In this document: one piece after another, positions 35,361 to 49,000 of the stretch
Position numbering within the stretch: the first letter of the stretch is position 1
Layout: each line of letters begins with the position of its first letter
NCBI GenBank assembly: GCA_950295325.1
Contig: OX485804.1
Location: 64,014,533-64,078,532, forward strand
DNA: 64,000 bases
Direction of reading: 5' to 3'
From: Polytrichum commune
Taxonomy: Eukaryota > Streptophyta > Polytrichopsida > Polytrichales > Polytrichaceae
Position numbers and translations under genes: made by a program
Notes under the pieces: model-generated
Seen by the model: only the letters and a program-made list of their open reading frames with translations
The model's database searches: none
Told to the model about the DNA's origin: nothing

Positions 35361-37079
35361 TTAAGTTCGTTCTTTCATTCTTTCTCTCGTTCTTTCGTTC
35401 CTTCTTTATTCCTTTCTTTCTTTGCATTCTTGCAAGCCTTTGCTTGTTTCGCACAAACAAAACAGCAAGCCGGCAAAGGCAGCCTACTTTCAATCTTCCA
35501 AGCTTTCATCCTCTTCACTGCACCTTGCTTGCAAGTTTGCAGAAACTTGCGCAACAATCTTGCAAAATTTCACGCACCTCGATTGCAATTCTGTAGCTAC
35601 AGGGGTTTTCCTTTTCGAGTTCGGAGGTGGGTTTTTCAAAATCATTTTTTTCCTCGCATCGGATGGGGTTGAAGGTGGGAAGGATGATGTTTTTTTGAGT
35701 CACTTGTGTGCGTAAGTGTGTGTGATCTAGCCGGTAATCCTCATGTGTCGGTGGCCTCATCTCCTGCTGTCAATTGATTTCTTTTTTTCACTCCTGTCCA
35801 CGACGTTTCTCTGTTTCGGTAGAATTTGGATTCGTAGAAGGTAAGTGAATAGTGAAGCATTGCATATCTGCAAAGAATCTTTTGAAGCGGAAGTGAAGAA
35901 TTGAGGTTGTGTTGTGCCGCTATGTTGGATTTCCAGTTCAGGTTTCTGGTTATGAGTGAAGCCTTCCGATCCAAGGAGACTTCACTATAGTCAAGCTACA
36001 CCCATCTCGTTTATAGAGACAATTAGTTTTGAAAGGAAATCAGTTTGTGTGATATGTACTTCCAATCGGGAAATCTAATTCCAACTCTGGAAGCCCTAAA
36101 CTTGGATTTGAATGTGCAGAATTTGCCTGGTTGTTCTGAACATAACATTACATCAGTGTTGACCTAATGCACATTTGGTTCATACGATCATCATCCATCT
36201 CTTGTCTGATGGTGCGATTTGTTCGGGTTTTTCAGGCTCATTGATTCTAGTTGGCTGGGATTCTGGTGCCGGAAGAAAGATAAAAATTCCCTCTTCGTCT
36301 GCAGGTACTCTTTTTTCTCTTTAATGCATCATCACTTGCTGAATTGGTGCTTCGAATTCTAATTTTTGTATCAGCACATATCTGCATAATCAACATTGCT
36401 ATTACAGTAATAGTCCATGTTGTACGAATCTCTCTACATGCATCCTGTCTTTTCTTGTTTGAACAGGTTGCAGGGCTCATATAGGTGCACAAAGTTCTGG
36501 TCCTGTTCTTCTATATATCTGGTGGAGAAGTGAGTGGACTCATTCTTCAAGAATTTGAGGCATTGCATGAACACCAATACATCAGTTGCCTTTGTGAACT
36601 TGAAAAGTTTGCTATAGAGAAATGGAGGTCAAGAGTACTGAAGAGGCTTTCCCAAACTTTCTACACTATGTGTCAACACTAGAGGCATACATATTGTGCT
36701 GTCAAAATGACTACCTGATGGATTAGCCATCAAAATGAGGCCGTGTTGATTTAGATTTATATGGGTAGCACAATAATCAATATGCATTGAATATTGATGT
36801 ATTTTGGGGCACGGCTCTCTTTTTGCCTACAGGATCAGAGGCTGAAGGATCTGATGATCCTATGGACGCCAATCAAGGGGATGTAAGAGCAGTTACCGAA
36901 GTAAGAACAACTTTGTGGTGGCTTTCAAAGAAGTTCCAGATCAAAGAGGAAGAACATGCTGGTAGTTTGGAGGAGGAAGGGTGCTGTCCAAGTGGGATGC
37001 ATATCTGAAGAATGTGAAAGAAGCTGGTTGAGGGCCAGTTTAAGATTTTTGTGTGGAGGAAAAACCAGATTCTGGTCCA
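35361..37079 (+). promoter_or_regulatory. Sacsin-gene promoter and probably spliced 5' leader
   Basis: A pyrimidine-rich TTCTTTC/CTTTCTT tract at about 35366-35425 is typical of plant 5' leaders. Likely splice signals follow: TTCAG at about 36236, GCAG/GTACTC at about 36305 and a strong pyrimidine tract with CTACAG at about 36831. The leader is therefore probably multi-exon, but its start and exons cannot be fixed by eye. Confidence 0.4.
36862..37008 (+). other. Possible upstream ORF (48 codons) in the sacsin leader
   Basis: An ATG at 36862 opens a 48-codon frame (begins MDANQGDVRAV, ends GCCPSGMHI) that stops 71 nt before the main ATG at 37080. If the leader is retained through this segment, it would act as an upstream ORF. 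The peptide is not recognised. Confidence 0.3.
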
Positions 37080-40000
37080 ATGGATCAAGATTTTGGGTTC
37101 GCAGAGGATTTTGGGCAGAAGGTAGATTTGACCCAACGCATTCGGGAAGTACTTGCAAACTATCCTGAAGGAACCACCATTCTTAAGGAGCTTATCCAGA
37201 ATGCCGATGATGCAGGAGCCACTCAAGTGACTTTTTGCTTAGATCGGAGGCAACATGGAACCGAATCATTGGCTTATGGACCTCTGGCTGAGTGGCAAGG
37301 GCCTGCTCTGCTGGCGTGTAATAACGCAGAGTTTAAGGAAGAGGATTTTGAGAGCATTTCAAGGATTGGTGACAGCAAAAAGCGTGGACAGCCCTGGAAA
37401 ACAGGGCGTTTTGGGTATGACTCATATCTCAATGAGGAAAGGGTTCTTGTTTTTTAACTTGTTTCTTTTCTTAATAGCTGTATACCCTGGAGAATGTCAT
37501 GATTGAGTTGTAGACTGTTTGACATAGTTCAGATGTGCTCTCAGGTTGATGCTGTGGGTGATGCCAGATGTTGTTGTATATCAAAGTCTTTGGAGTAGCT
37601 TACACTGAAGCATTGGAATGAAAAGTAGCTATTATATCTCTTGCAGAGAGTAATGGCAAGAGTTGTGTGCCTTCACAGGATTGGATTCAATTCTGTCTAC
37701 CACTTATCAGACCTACCATCTTTTGTAAGTGGAAGATATGTGGTCATGTTTGACCCACACTGCAAGTTTCTTCCCCGTGTGTCCTCAGCGAATCCTGGGA
37801 AGAGGATCGACTTTGTAAATTCTGGAGCACTGAAGATGTATAAAGATCAGTTCACCCCCTATTGTGCTTTTGGATGTGACATGGAGTCACCATACTCAGG
37901 CACCTTGTTTCGATTTCCACTACGTAGTGAGCAGCAAGCAGCAGTTAGCCGCCTTTCGAGGCAATCGTACTCAGAGGAGGATATGAGCAACTTGCTCTAT
38001 GAACTTTACGTAGAAGGAGTTTCTGCAATGCTTTTTCTGAAGAATGTGGAGGTTATAGAGGTTCATGAGTGGCATGCAGGTATGTCCAAACCTCAACAAG
38101 TATATTCATGTAGAATAAATACTCCTACCACTGAAATAAGGTGGCATCGGCAAGCATTTTCAAGAATATTAAGAGCACCTCCACCTGCTACACTTGATGC
38201 TGGAAACCATACCGATGTTTACAGTTTGGAGTTCATCAGTGAGGTGCTCATGGGATCTCGGCAAGGAGAAAAGAGGATTGAGTCCTTTTTGATAGCTCAA
38301 TGCATGGGAGCGGCAGGAAGCAGAATAGGGGTCTTTGCAAAGAGTGCAAAGAATTACGACCTGCATTTAGTTCCCTGGGCGTCTGTAGCCGCCAAATTGT
38401 CCAGCACAGACCAGAAGGTGGAGTTTCATTACCTCTGGTACAATCAGCATGCATTGTGATTCCCATGAGAGGTTCCAAGTGTTGAAGGGGAACCTTGTGA
38501 TGTGAAGCATGAGTTTCCATGTGCACGTTTGATGGAATTTCTGGAGGGACTAGACTGGCAGCTGTGGCTTGTGCTTCTACAGAAAGTCTTTGGGGCACAG
38601 CAACCAGCAACTGGTTTGTATGGGTAGTTTTTGTAGGGTTTTAATTAGTAATGTGGGCTTCTAGTCTTTGTGATTTGATGTTTTATCTAAAGCTTTCAAT
38701 TCGGCCCCTATCTGTGTGTGCAGACTGAGGAGGGAGTTGCTTTGGATGGGCAAGCTTTCTGTTTTCTACCTATTCCAGTAAAGACAGGGCTGCCTGTGCA
38801 TGTGAATGGTTACTTTGAGTTGTCATCAAATCGCCGTGATATATGGTACGGTGCGGACATGGATAGAGGAGGCAAGTTGAGATCTGATTGGAATAGATGT
38901 CTATTGGAGGATGTGGTGGCTTCAGCATTTTCAACGTTGCTAGGAGAGGCTACTAAGCAGCTTGGACCCATTGATTTATACAATTCTCTCTGGCCATGTG
39001 GAAATTTTGTGGAACCCTGGCTAACAATGGTGAAACGATTCTATAGCATTGCTGCAGAGCTTCCCTTGCTTCATACATTGGCTGGGCATGGTCGGTGGAT
39101 AACTCCTCAGCAAGCCCTATATCATGATGAAGAGTTTGTTGATGCAGAGGGGTTGGCAACTGCCCTCATTGCTGAAGGTTTCCCACTTGTCCGGCTCTCC
39201 ACTGCATTAAGGAACATGATGTTCAAATTCTGTGTACCCAATCCTAGAATGGTGTTGCCAACTTTGATCCGAGCTCAATTGCGCAAGCCTGGAAAGCATG
39301 GAGGTTTAGTTGAACGAAGTAATGCCTTAGTTTTGCTAGAGTACTGTCTGGGGGATGTGATTGACAATGAAGCTGGAGAGGTTCTTTGTGGGTTGCCACT
39401 TGTTCCACTTGCAAATGGTAACCTGGGAGTATTTGGAAAGCGGGGTGACAACAGTGTGTACCTGGTTTGCACGGAATTAGAATTCCAATTATTGAGAAGT
39501 CTCCCAGATAAGCTAGTTGACCAGACTATTGGTGAGAAATTAACAGAGAGGCTTCATAATATTGGAAGTGGTTCAGATTCAAACTTGTGTTGTCTTACAG
39601 ACAGAATTTTGGTGCAGCTCCTGGATCGCTTGTTACCTCCTGAATGGAAGTGTATACAGGAGGTGGAGTGGAAAAGAGAACCCCATTCAAGACACCCCAA
39701 ACAGGACTGGTTGGTTTTGTTTTGGCAATATGTTAAGGGTAATAGCAAGGATTTGTTAGTTTTCAAAGACTGGCCAATTCTGCCTACCAAAGGTGGTCAT
39801 CTTTGTGGACTTCAGGTTCCCTCCAAGATTATAAGGTCAGGAGTATGGAGCCCCAGTCTGGAAAGAATATTAGTCAAACTGGGTTGCCGAATATTAGAGG
39901 ACAGTGTGGGAGTTGAGCATCCCAATTTATTAACTCATGTGCATGATGGAACTGCGGCTGGTATTGTGGACACTATATTTGCTGTTGCTTCACAGCGGCT

Positions 40001-43000
40001 GCAAAATCTTCCAAGTAGTTTTGAAGCCCTCAACATTGCTGAGAGGCGTGAATTGCGGGAGTATTTATCTGATGCAAGGTGGAATGGAGGTAATCAGATG
40101 AATGAAGCACGGCTGGCAGTTGTGAAAGCTTTCCCAATATTTGAGGTATTCTCTGGTTCAGACATCTCGACGACTATTAGTGTTGATCTTGTACGTGCAA
40201 AACTATTTCTCTCTCCTCTGGGTATGGACGATTCTTTGCTAGGTCCTGAGTTTCTCCGCACCTACTCAGAGAGAGAAGTAGAGTGGTTGGCAGGGCCACT
40301 TAAGGTTACACGCTTGGATAGACCCATTTTTTATAAATGGAGAGTGCTGAACCGTCTACATGAGCTTACACCTGAGCTTCGTGACAGTATGATGCTGTGC
40401 ATCTTGAGAGAGCTTCCCCAATTGGCTGCAGTTGATAGCAGCATTCGTGAAGCATTAAAGCAGCTCGCGTTTGTCCCTACTGCCAGTGGAACTCTGCAAA
40501 CCCCAAAGACGCTATATGACCCACGTAGCAATGAACTCACGATGTTACTAGATGATCAAGAGTCATTTCCGGCGGGAGTGTTCAAGACAGATGAAGTTCT
40601 GGACATGCTCCATGGACTTGGCCTGAAGGTTGCGGTCGTGCCAGAGACTATACTTCAGAGTGCACGACAGGTAGAAGCTCTTATGTCAACAGATGGTGAG
40701 AGGGCTCACTTGAAAGGGCAGGAGCTGTTATCTTATCTGGAGCTGAATGCAGGTCGATGGCTACCACAACAACCTTCAGACGACAGTAACAAAACACGAG
40801 GTCGTATGCTTCAGAAGCTATCCACCATTTTTCAGATTCCTGATCCTGCATTGGAGGCATCGTTGACCAGGTTCTGGCATGATCTGACAAACTTAAGTTG
40901 GTGTCCTGTACTGGTGCATCCTCCCCACCCCCATTTGCCATGGCCTTCTGTGGGAAGCTTGGTGGCTCCTCCGAAGCATGTGGCGTTGCAAGATGACATG
41001 TGGCTTGTTTCTGCAAGCATGCGGATTTTGGATGGGGAATGTAGGTCCTCAGCGTTGGCCTCGAAGCTTGGCTGGTTGTCACGGCCATGTGGAAGGATGT
41101 TGGCAGCACAGCTGTTGGAGCTTGGAAAGAACCATGTTGTTGTGCAGGATCGATCGTTGGGTCAGGTCTTAGTGGTAGTGGTGCCGAGAATATACACATT
41201 GTTGAATGAGATGCTTGGGAGTGATGAAGTGGAGATTGTGAAAGTAGTGTTGGAAGGAAGTCGATGGGTGTGGGTAGGTGATGGCTTCGCCAATGTTCAA
41301 GAAGTAGCCTTCAGTGGACCCCTTCACTTGGCTCCGTATCTCCGTGTCATTCCTGCAGATCTCGCCGTCTTTAAAGAGCTCTTACTTGAGCTAGGCGTTC
41401 GTGAGACACTCACACCTAATGAGTTTGCTTATATTCTGTCAAACATGGCAAAAGACAAGCAAGGGTCACCCTTGGACTCTCAGCAGCTCAGTGCAGCAGT
41501 TTGGTTGGTCCAGCATTTGGCTGACCTTCACTTCAATTCCCAGGAGGTGGTTGCATTTGTTCCAGATGCAAATTCTATCCTGGTTCCTGCTCTGGAGCTT
41601 GTGTACAATGATGCGCCTTGGCTTCCCAACTCAAAGAATTCGATTGGCTTCCCTGCAGCAGGGTCTACAAAAACCTCAACAGGTCCCAGATTTGTGCACT
41701 CAAAGATTTCAACAGATGTTGCAGAGAGAATGGGTGTACGTTCATTACGGCGGATGCTTCTAGCTGAAAGTGCAGACTCAATGGATTTAAGGCTACATGA
41801 TGCTGCAGAAGCCTTTGGTCAGCACGAGGCTTTAACAACACGGCTGAAGCACATTGTAGAGATGTATGCAGATGGTCCAGGTATTTTGTGTGAGCTGGTA
41901 CAGAATGCTGATGATGCCGGGGCCAGGGAGGTCAGCTTCCTATTGGATAGATCTGAGTTTGGGACGTCCTCGGTGCTATCACCCAATATGGCAAATTGGC
42001 AAGGCCCAGCACTGTACTGCAGGAATGACTCTGTTTTCACGGCTAGAGACCTCTATGCAATTTCCCGGATTGGGCAAGACAAAAAGCTAGAGAGACCGTC
42101 TGCTATAGGTAGGTTTGGGCTTGGGTTCAACTCTGTATATCACTTCACTGATATACCTGGTTTCATTTCTGGCAGTAACCTGGTTATGTTTGATCCACAT
42201 GCCTGTAATCTTCCTGGTATAATGCCCTCTCATCCTGGCTTGAAAATCAGCTTTGTGGGCCGAGGCTTACTTGAGCAGTTCCCAGATCAGATGCGTCCGT
42301 ATCTGCTGTTTGGCTGTGATTTACAGAGGCCATATCCGGGGACTCTCTTTCGTTTTCCTTTACGAACAGAGAAAATGGCTGCATTAAGTGAGATTAAGCA
42401 GGAAGCTTACAGTCCAGACGATGTTTTGGCGCTATTTTGGTCTTTCAAAAGCAGTGCTGAAGAGGCATTGTTGTTTCTTAGAAATGTTGCCAACATCTCG
42501 GTGTACGTTCGTGACAATCCTGACAAAGAAATGGAACTGCTCTATCGTATTGAGCGTGCTGTGACACCATCGCGAAATCAAGTCTACGAATTTGTGCGTG
42601 GTGATTTACAGAATCCTATAGACAAGGAACAGTTCTACAAGAAGCTTGTTAAAACTTCTGAAGCTCACCTACCTTGGCAGTGTCAGAAGGTGCAATTAGT
42701 GCTGACAATGCCTAGCCTACAACAGTCAGAGGAATGGCTAATCAGTAATGCTATGGGTGGTGGGCAAGCTAGGGAGCAGGCAATTGCTCCAGAGAATCGA
42801 ATTCGCGGGTTTGTGCCTTGGGCTGGAATTGCTGCTCCATTACAATTATGTCAACTGGCAAATAAAGCAGCAAGTAATGCAGAAAATGAGGAAGCAGTTC
42901 AGTCTGTTGATGCCAATGGTGCACAAACTGGCAGTTCTGATGGCAAAGAGGGATTTGAGGGGCGTGCATTTTGCTTTCTTCCTTTACCAGTTAAGATTGG

Positions 43001-46000
43001 CCTACCTGTTCACATTAATGGATATTTTGAACTTTCTAGTAACCGCAGAGACATATGGTATGGTGATGATATGGCTGGAGGAGGCAGATTGCGATCTAAC
43101 TGGAATCGGTGCTTATTAGAAGATGTGGCGGCACCTGCTTATGCTCGATTATTGAACGAGGCAGCTCATGAACTAGGGCCTACAGCTAAATTTCATTCCC
43201 TCTGGCCCACTGGCTCTGTGTCTGAGCCTTGGTTATCAATGTCGCACCAAGTGTATAAGTCAGTGGTAGAATTAGACCTGCCTGTGCTTTACACAACAGC
43301 AGCTCGAGGAAAATGGGTGTCTGCAAAGCGAGCCGTTTTTCCAGATAATAGCTTTCCTGATGCACAGGAACTAGGAGAAGCCTTGGCTGCTGTGGGGCTC
43401 CCTATTATCACCGCTCCAAATGCAGTGGTCTGTAAGTTTCAAGAAACTTGCCCTTGGCTAAGACACCTCACCCCGTCGATGCTGCGTAAATCACTTGCTG
43501 GCACAAGACGTGCTTTGGGAAGTCAAACGGCCAATGTGATGGCTCTGAACTACTGCTTGACTGATGTGGGAAATACAGATGCTGGAGAAAAGCTGCAGGG
43601 TTTATCACTTATTCCACTATGCAATGGAAGCTTTGCAACAATCATATCAGCTGGAGCAGGGGAAAGGTTATTGGTAACTGGTGATGATGAGTACGAGCTC
43701 CTGAAACCTTTTGTTCCATACATGCTTGTAGATCGAAGCATAGCAATTGATGTGCTTGAAAGGTTATACACCATTGCAAAGCATGGAGGCACAAACCTGA
43801 CTCCACTAACAGGGCAAGTGCTAGAAGAGCTCCTTTCCAGACTAGTGCCAGCTGAATGGCGAGGTAAAGGGATGGTGACATGGACTCCAGGTGAAGGAGG
43901 CCATCCTACAGTGGAGTGGATGGAGCTACTATGGAAGTTCTTCGATTCCTCTTGTGAGAATTTATCTGTCTTCTCAGAATGGCCACTCTTACCAACCTCA
44001 GATGGCCAGCTGGTGCGGCTGGTGAAGAATTCACGGGTGCTAAGAAATGATGGGTGGAGTGAGAACATGCTCAGTGTGCTGCAGAAAGCACAGTGTTCCA
44101 TTTTGAGGTCTGACATGGACATCAAGCATTCAACCCTGGGGGAGTATGTGCAAGATGGGTCAGCTTTTGGTGTTTTGGATTCATTTCGAGCAGTGGTGAC
44201 TGGGAATTTGAGGTCCCTGGCTCCTTTGTTACAGAATGCATCGGATGGGGAGCTTCGGGAGCTTCGCAGCTTCTTGTGTCAGTCCAAGTGGTTTGCAGCT
44301 GGCAAGATGCAGGCACCACATATTTGTATTCTTCGGACGTTGCCCATCTTTGAGTCGTATTCAGGGAGTGGACGTAAGTTTGTGGACTTGCCTGAGAACA
44401 AGCGGTGGTTTGCTCCAGATGGTGTTAGCGAGGACTTATTAGGGGAGAATTTTGTTCGGGTGGAGTCTGAAAGGGAACAGGATGTTCTGATGATGCATTT
44501 GGGCATCACCAAGCTCACTCGGGCAGCTTTCTACCGAGACCACCTGTTTAGTAACATTGCGCAGGTTCCTCTGGTTGTCAGAACTCGTGCAATGCTAGCT
44601 GCCATTCAGGATTTCCCAAAACTAGTCCAAGAGGACCCAGCATTTGTAGAAATCATGACTAATTTGCCCTTTGTTTCCACAGCACAAGGTTCTCTTTTAG
44701 CTCCCAAAAGGTATGGAAATACTTGTCCTTTGGGAAGTTCGTCACTATTATATTTGTGGCTCTTCTGAACATTTTGTTTTAGTATGGCTGCTTCTGTGTG
44801 ACAAGGTGAATTATGGTAGAGGTCCATGTTGTTAGGCTGATCTTTACAGTATCAAATCAAGACCCTCTTAACCCATTGAACTGGATTCTATATGCATACA
44901 GGTTGTATGACCCGCGGGTGCTGGAGCTTCAGACACTTCTTAACAAGGATGCGTTCTTTCCTTCAAGTGAGTTCACAGCTGAATCTGTGCTGGATGTGTT
45001 GGTGCAATTGGGCTTGCGGAGGTCCTTGGGCTTCAGTGGCCTTCTTGACAGTGCACGGTCTGTGGCTATGATAAGTAAAACAGATAAAATTGAAGCTGTC
45101 CGTCGAGCCAAGGCCTTATTCATGCATTTAGAAGACTTCCAAATGCCGAAAGCTTCCAATTCTGATGATGATACACTCCCTGACAATGTCAATGAGGATC
45201 ATGCTGTCAACTCTGATTCTATAAATAAAGCCTCAACTGGATCAGGAACAGAAGTCCGTCAATTTGGCAATGGGACACATTTAGTGCAGGATCTAGAAGA
45301 TGATGAGACAGAGTCACAGTTCTGGTTACAGTTGGGTAGTATAAGCTGGTGTCCTGTGCTCACAACTGCACCTGACAACAAGCTTCCTTGGCATCGAGTG
45401 CTGGACCCTATTGTGGCTCCAAAGCTTGTGCGCCCACAATCACAAATGTGGCTTGTTTCCGCAACAATGTATATACTTGATGGTGAATGTCGATCAGCAG
45501 AGTTGGCAACGAAGCTTGGGTGGAAGGAGAGTCTGAATGCAAGCATCCTGGCAGTGCAAATTGTTGAGATATCAAAACACTATGCTCAATGTCGAAAGGA
45601 GTTGGCTGAGGGATCCGAGGTCCTCCAGGAGATTAACGCAACTCTCTCAAGGGAGATCCCTTCCATCTACAAGCTGCTGCAAGATAGGGTTACCACACAA
45701 GACTTGACATCTTTGAAGGAAATTCTTGTAGGAGTTTCTTGGGTGTGGGTTGGAGATGGGTTTGTCTCCCCAAAGGAGCTTGCATTTGACTCACCTGCTC
45801 ATTTTCATCCCTACCTTCATATAGTACCAACTGAGATAGTGCAATTCAGAGTCCTGCTCAGCACCTTTGGTGTCCGTGAAACCTTTGAGGCTATTGATTA
45901 TGCACGTGTTATGCATTGTATTGCCCGAGATACAAAGGGAGGTGTTCTTGGTCCTGAGCAACTTACGTTTTGCTTCAGAGTTCTCGAAGCACTTTCTGAG

Positions 46001-49000
46001 GTCCTGCCTATGCAAGGTGGCAGCAGGAACATTGTTGGCTCGTTATTAATACCTGATTCTTCAGGGGTTTTGGTTCTGGCAAAGGACTTGGTATATAACG
46101 ATGCTCCATGGTTGGCAAAAAGTGCCTTGGGAATGGCAGGAATGCGGCGATTGGTTCACCCAAACATTGAAAATGAGTTGGCAGAGCGATTGGGTGCCAA
46201 GTCGCTTCGATACTTGTCCCTTGTAGACCAAGAAATGACCAGTAATTTACCTTGCTTGGGTACCCCTGCTATTTCTGAGGTCCTCTCAGAAACTCGGAAC
46301 AAAGATCTCCTTCTCTTTGATCTTCTCGAGATAGCTGATTGCTGCAAAGCCCACAAGGTTCATGTTATGTATGATAAGAGGGAACATCCTCGACAATCCC
46401 TCCTTCAGCCTAACTTAGGTCAGTGCTCTGTGACTAAAGCAAAATCTCAGTAATTTAAATGGGTTTTCATGAACTATTGAGGGGTCATATGTGAAGGCTT
46501 GGTTTTTGTGAAATCAGACCTTGAGAACTAGATACGCCCTTGATCCACTAATGGTTGCTGTCCTGGGGTAGAGTGATATGGTAATTACTGTTGGTTTTTG
46601 CTCATCTAAGCAAGTTTCTGCAATCTATGTCTTGTACATTTGGTTGCTGGAAGATACGTGCTCTGCAGAAGTTGCTGATGCTAAGGATGTTGCATTATTC
46701 AGGTCCATTCCAAGGTCCAGCCCTAACAATTGCATTTGAAGGAGTAGTTCTGACCACTGAAGAAGTGTGCATTCTTCAAACAAATCCTCAAGCTAAGTTG
46801 CGGGGACAGCTGTGTCAATACGGAACTGGCCTTTTGGGTGCTTACCATGTCACAGAGCTTCCTTTTGTTGTCTCAGGCGGTTGCCTATACCTTTTTGATC
46901 CACCTGGCCAGGTTCTTGCATCATCGCTGACTGATGGACGAGCTTCTCCTTCAAATGGAAACCCTGTTGGAAAAGCTTATGCTCTCAAAGGTGCATTCCA
47001 CTCTCTGCTTCCATCTGTAGCATTTTTGTGTGTAATTTTTATCTGCTATTTTCTTTCACTATCACTCATAGTGGGCTTATATGTTAGGCATATAAGACTT
47101 TTCCTTGTACTCATTGGGACTTTTTGTTGGGAGTCGATTCCTATCGGTTGTTTTGCATACAATAAATATTTTCTTTCCACTTGTGGGGCATGCTCGGAGG
47201 TAGTATTCAAATTTAAAATGAAGAGCAATTTATTTCAGTTCATTGAGGGCCAAACTCATTTTAGCACCTCGTGGCATGCCAAAGTGAGTTTTCACCTGCA
47301 TCATCTAAATGCCTTATAGGTAGGCCAGTCCCCAATGTTATTCTAAGAAATCTTTAGATCTTCAACTGAAAGTGAAAGCCTGAAACTATTGAGGAAAGTT
47401 GAATTTCATCATGTGAACCAGTGAATGAAGTCCCTAATCACCTCCAGCCTTTGTAGATTTTTGGTACTGGGTTCACCATGTTACAAACCTGGACGTTCAT
47501 TTAATAGATTAATTTTGAGCTCTTTGTGGGTGATGTCATACTAGCTCAAATTTCCTATCAGAGTTTGGCAAGAGTAGTTTGAGTTGGAAATTCATTCCTC
47601 GGAATATGTTCATGGCAAATGTCCACTCCATGCATGGGTTTTGTCTCCATTAATGTTCATGGTGCCGCCAGGTGTGGTTGTGGATGTAGAATAAGGTTTT
47701 AAATTAAATCAATCACAAGTGCACACTTGCTGCAATGTGGGGCCTTTGATAATCACTTCTATATTAGCTTATCATGAAGTTACATGTACCAGGTACGGAC
47801 TTGGCTCAGAGGTTTTCCGATCAATTCCGTCCATTGCAAATTACCCAATTGGTTTCATGGGCAAAGGAAAATACGACCATTTTCCGTTTCCCATTACGCT
47901 CAGCAGAACAAGCTGCTGATGGTAAGTTCAAGACCAGTGTAGAATGTACAGATGCAAGTGTTGCTTGCATCCTGGACAATTTCAAGACCTGTGCCTCAAG
48001 TGCATTGCTGTTCCTGAAGACAGTGGAAGAGGTAAAAATCTCTTCCTTGATGTGTTTTTGTGAGCTGGAAGAGTTGACCTCACATATTATTTCCACTGCT
48101 TTGTTGTCATGGTCTCCATGTTCTAGAGAGCACGAAAATCTAGGATAGTGTGAATATTTTACCTCCCCTGCACAAGTAATTGGCGTTGGACTGGCATCCA
48201 GGTCTCTGTCACAGTTTGGGAGGAAGGAGAAGCTGCGCCACATGAGTTGTTTGGAGTGCGTGTGGATCCTGCGCGATCTTTGCTGCGACATCCCTTTCAA
48301 GAGAAGAAATGGCGTAATTTCAAGTATCAGCTGTCCAGCATATTTGGGGGGTCCAGCTCAGCTTCTAAAGTGCACACGATTGATGTACTTCTTACAGAGG
48401 ATGGAAATCAAATGGTTGACAAATGGCTTGTTGTGCAGTCCCTTGCATCTGGCCATACTCGTGACATGGCTTTGGACAGGTATGTTCATCCTTAGTCACA
48501 TTTTGACCTCTTCACACATGTTCATAGTGAGATCAAAGTTTTCTGAGGTGTTCAACTTTCAAGGCCATATGTCCTTAGTGCTATTCTGTGACAGTGTCCA
48601 TTGCCCATACAGGTCATCACAATACATGAGGTTGCAGTCTGAATATCTCTGTTCCTTACTTCCTTTTCTTCTGTAGATTTTTCATAGAACTATTCTTCAA
48701 GTATGCAAGGTCACTGGCATGTTAAGGGATGTTACATTTTTGCAATGCATTTTAATTCATTTGGAGGGCAGTATCATGGTAAATCATGAGATAGGACTTC
48801 ATGGACGACATTGTTCTCAAGAACCTATTTTGTGAGTCATAACCACTTTAGGTAGCAGGGATTCTGCCTTGTCTTGCAAACATCTCTTCACTAAAATTCT
48901 GCAATTTATCCTTGTTTTTTAAAATTAAAATTATTATTAATTTCATGTGAAAGCACTGTAGCTTCATTGCTTGTGTGCTGAAGTCATGGTATTTTGTGGC

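Noticed and set aside
43550-44125. Minus-strand frame of 191 codons
   Set aside because: It is the antisense shadow of sacsin exon 3; the plus frame carries the conserved repeat.
46591-47319. Plus-strand frame of 242 codons read as a separate gene
   Set aside because: Its middle (46703-46990) is sacsin exon 5; the rest is intron on both sides.
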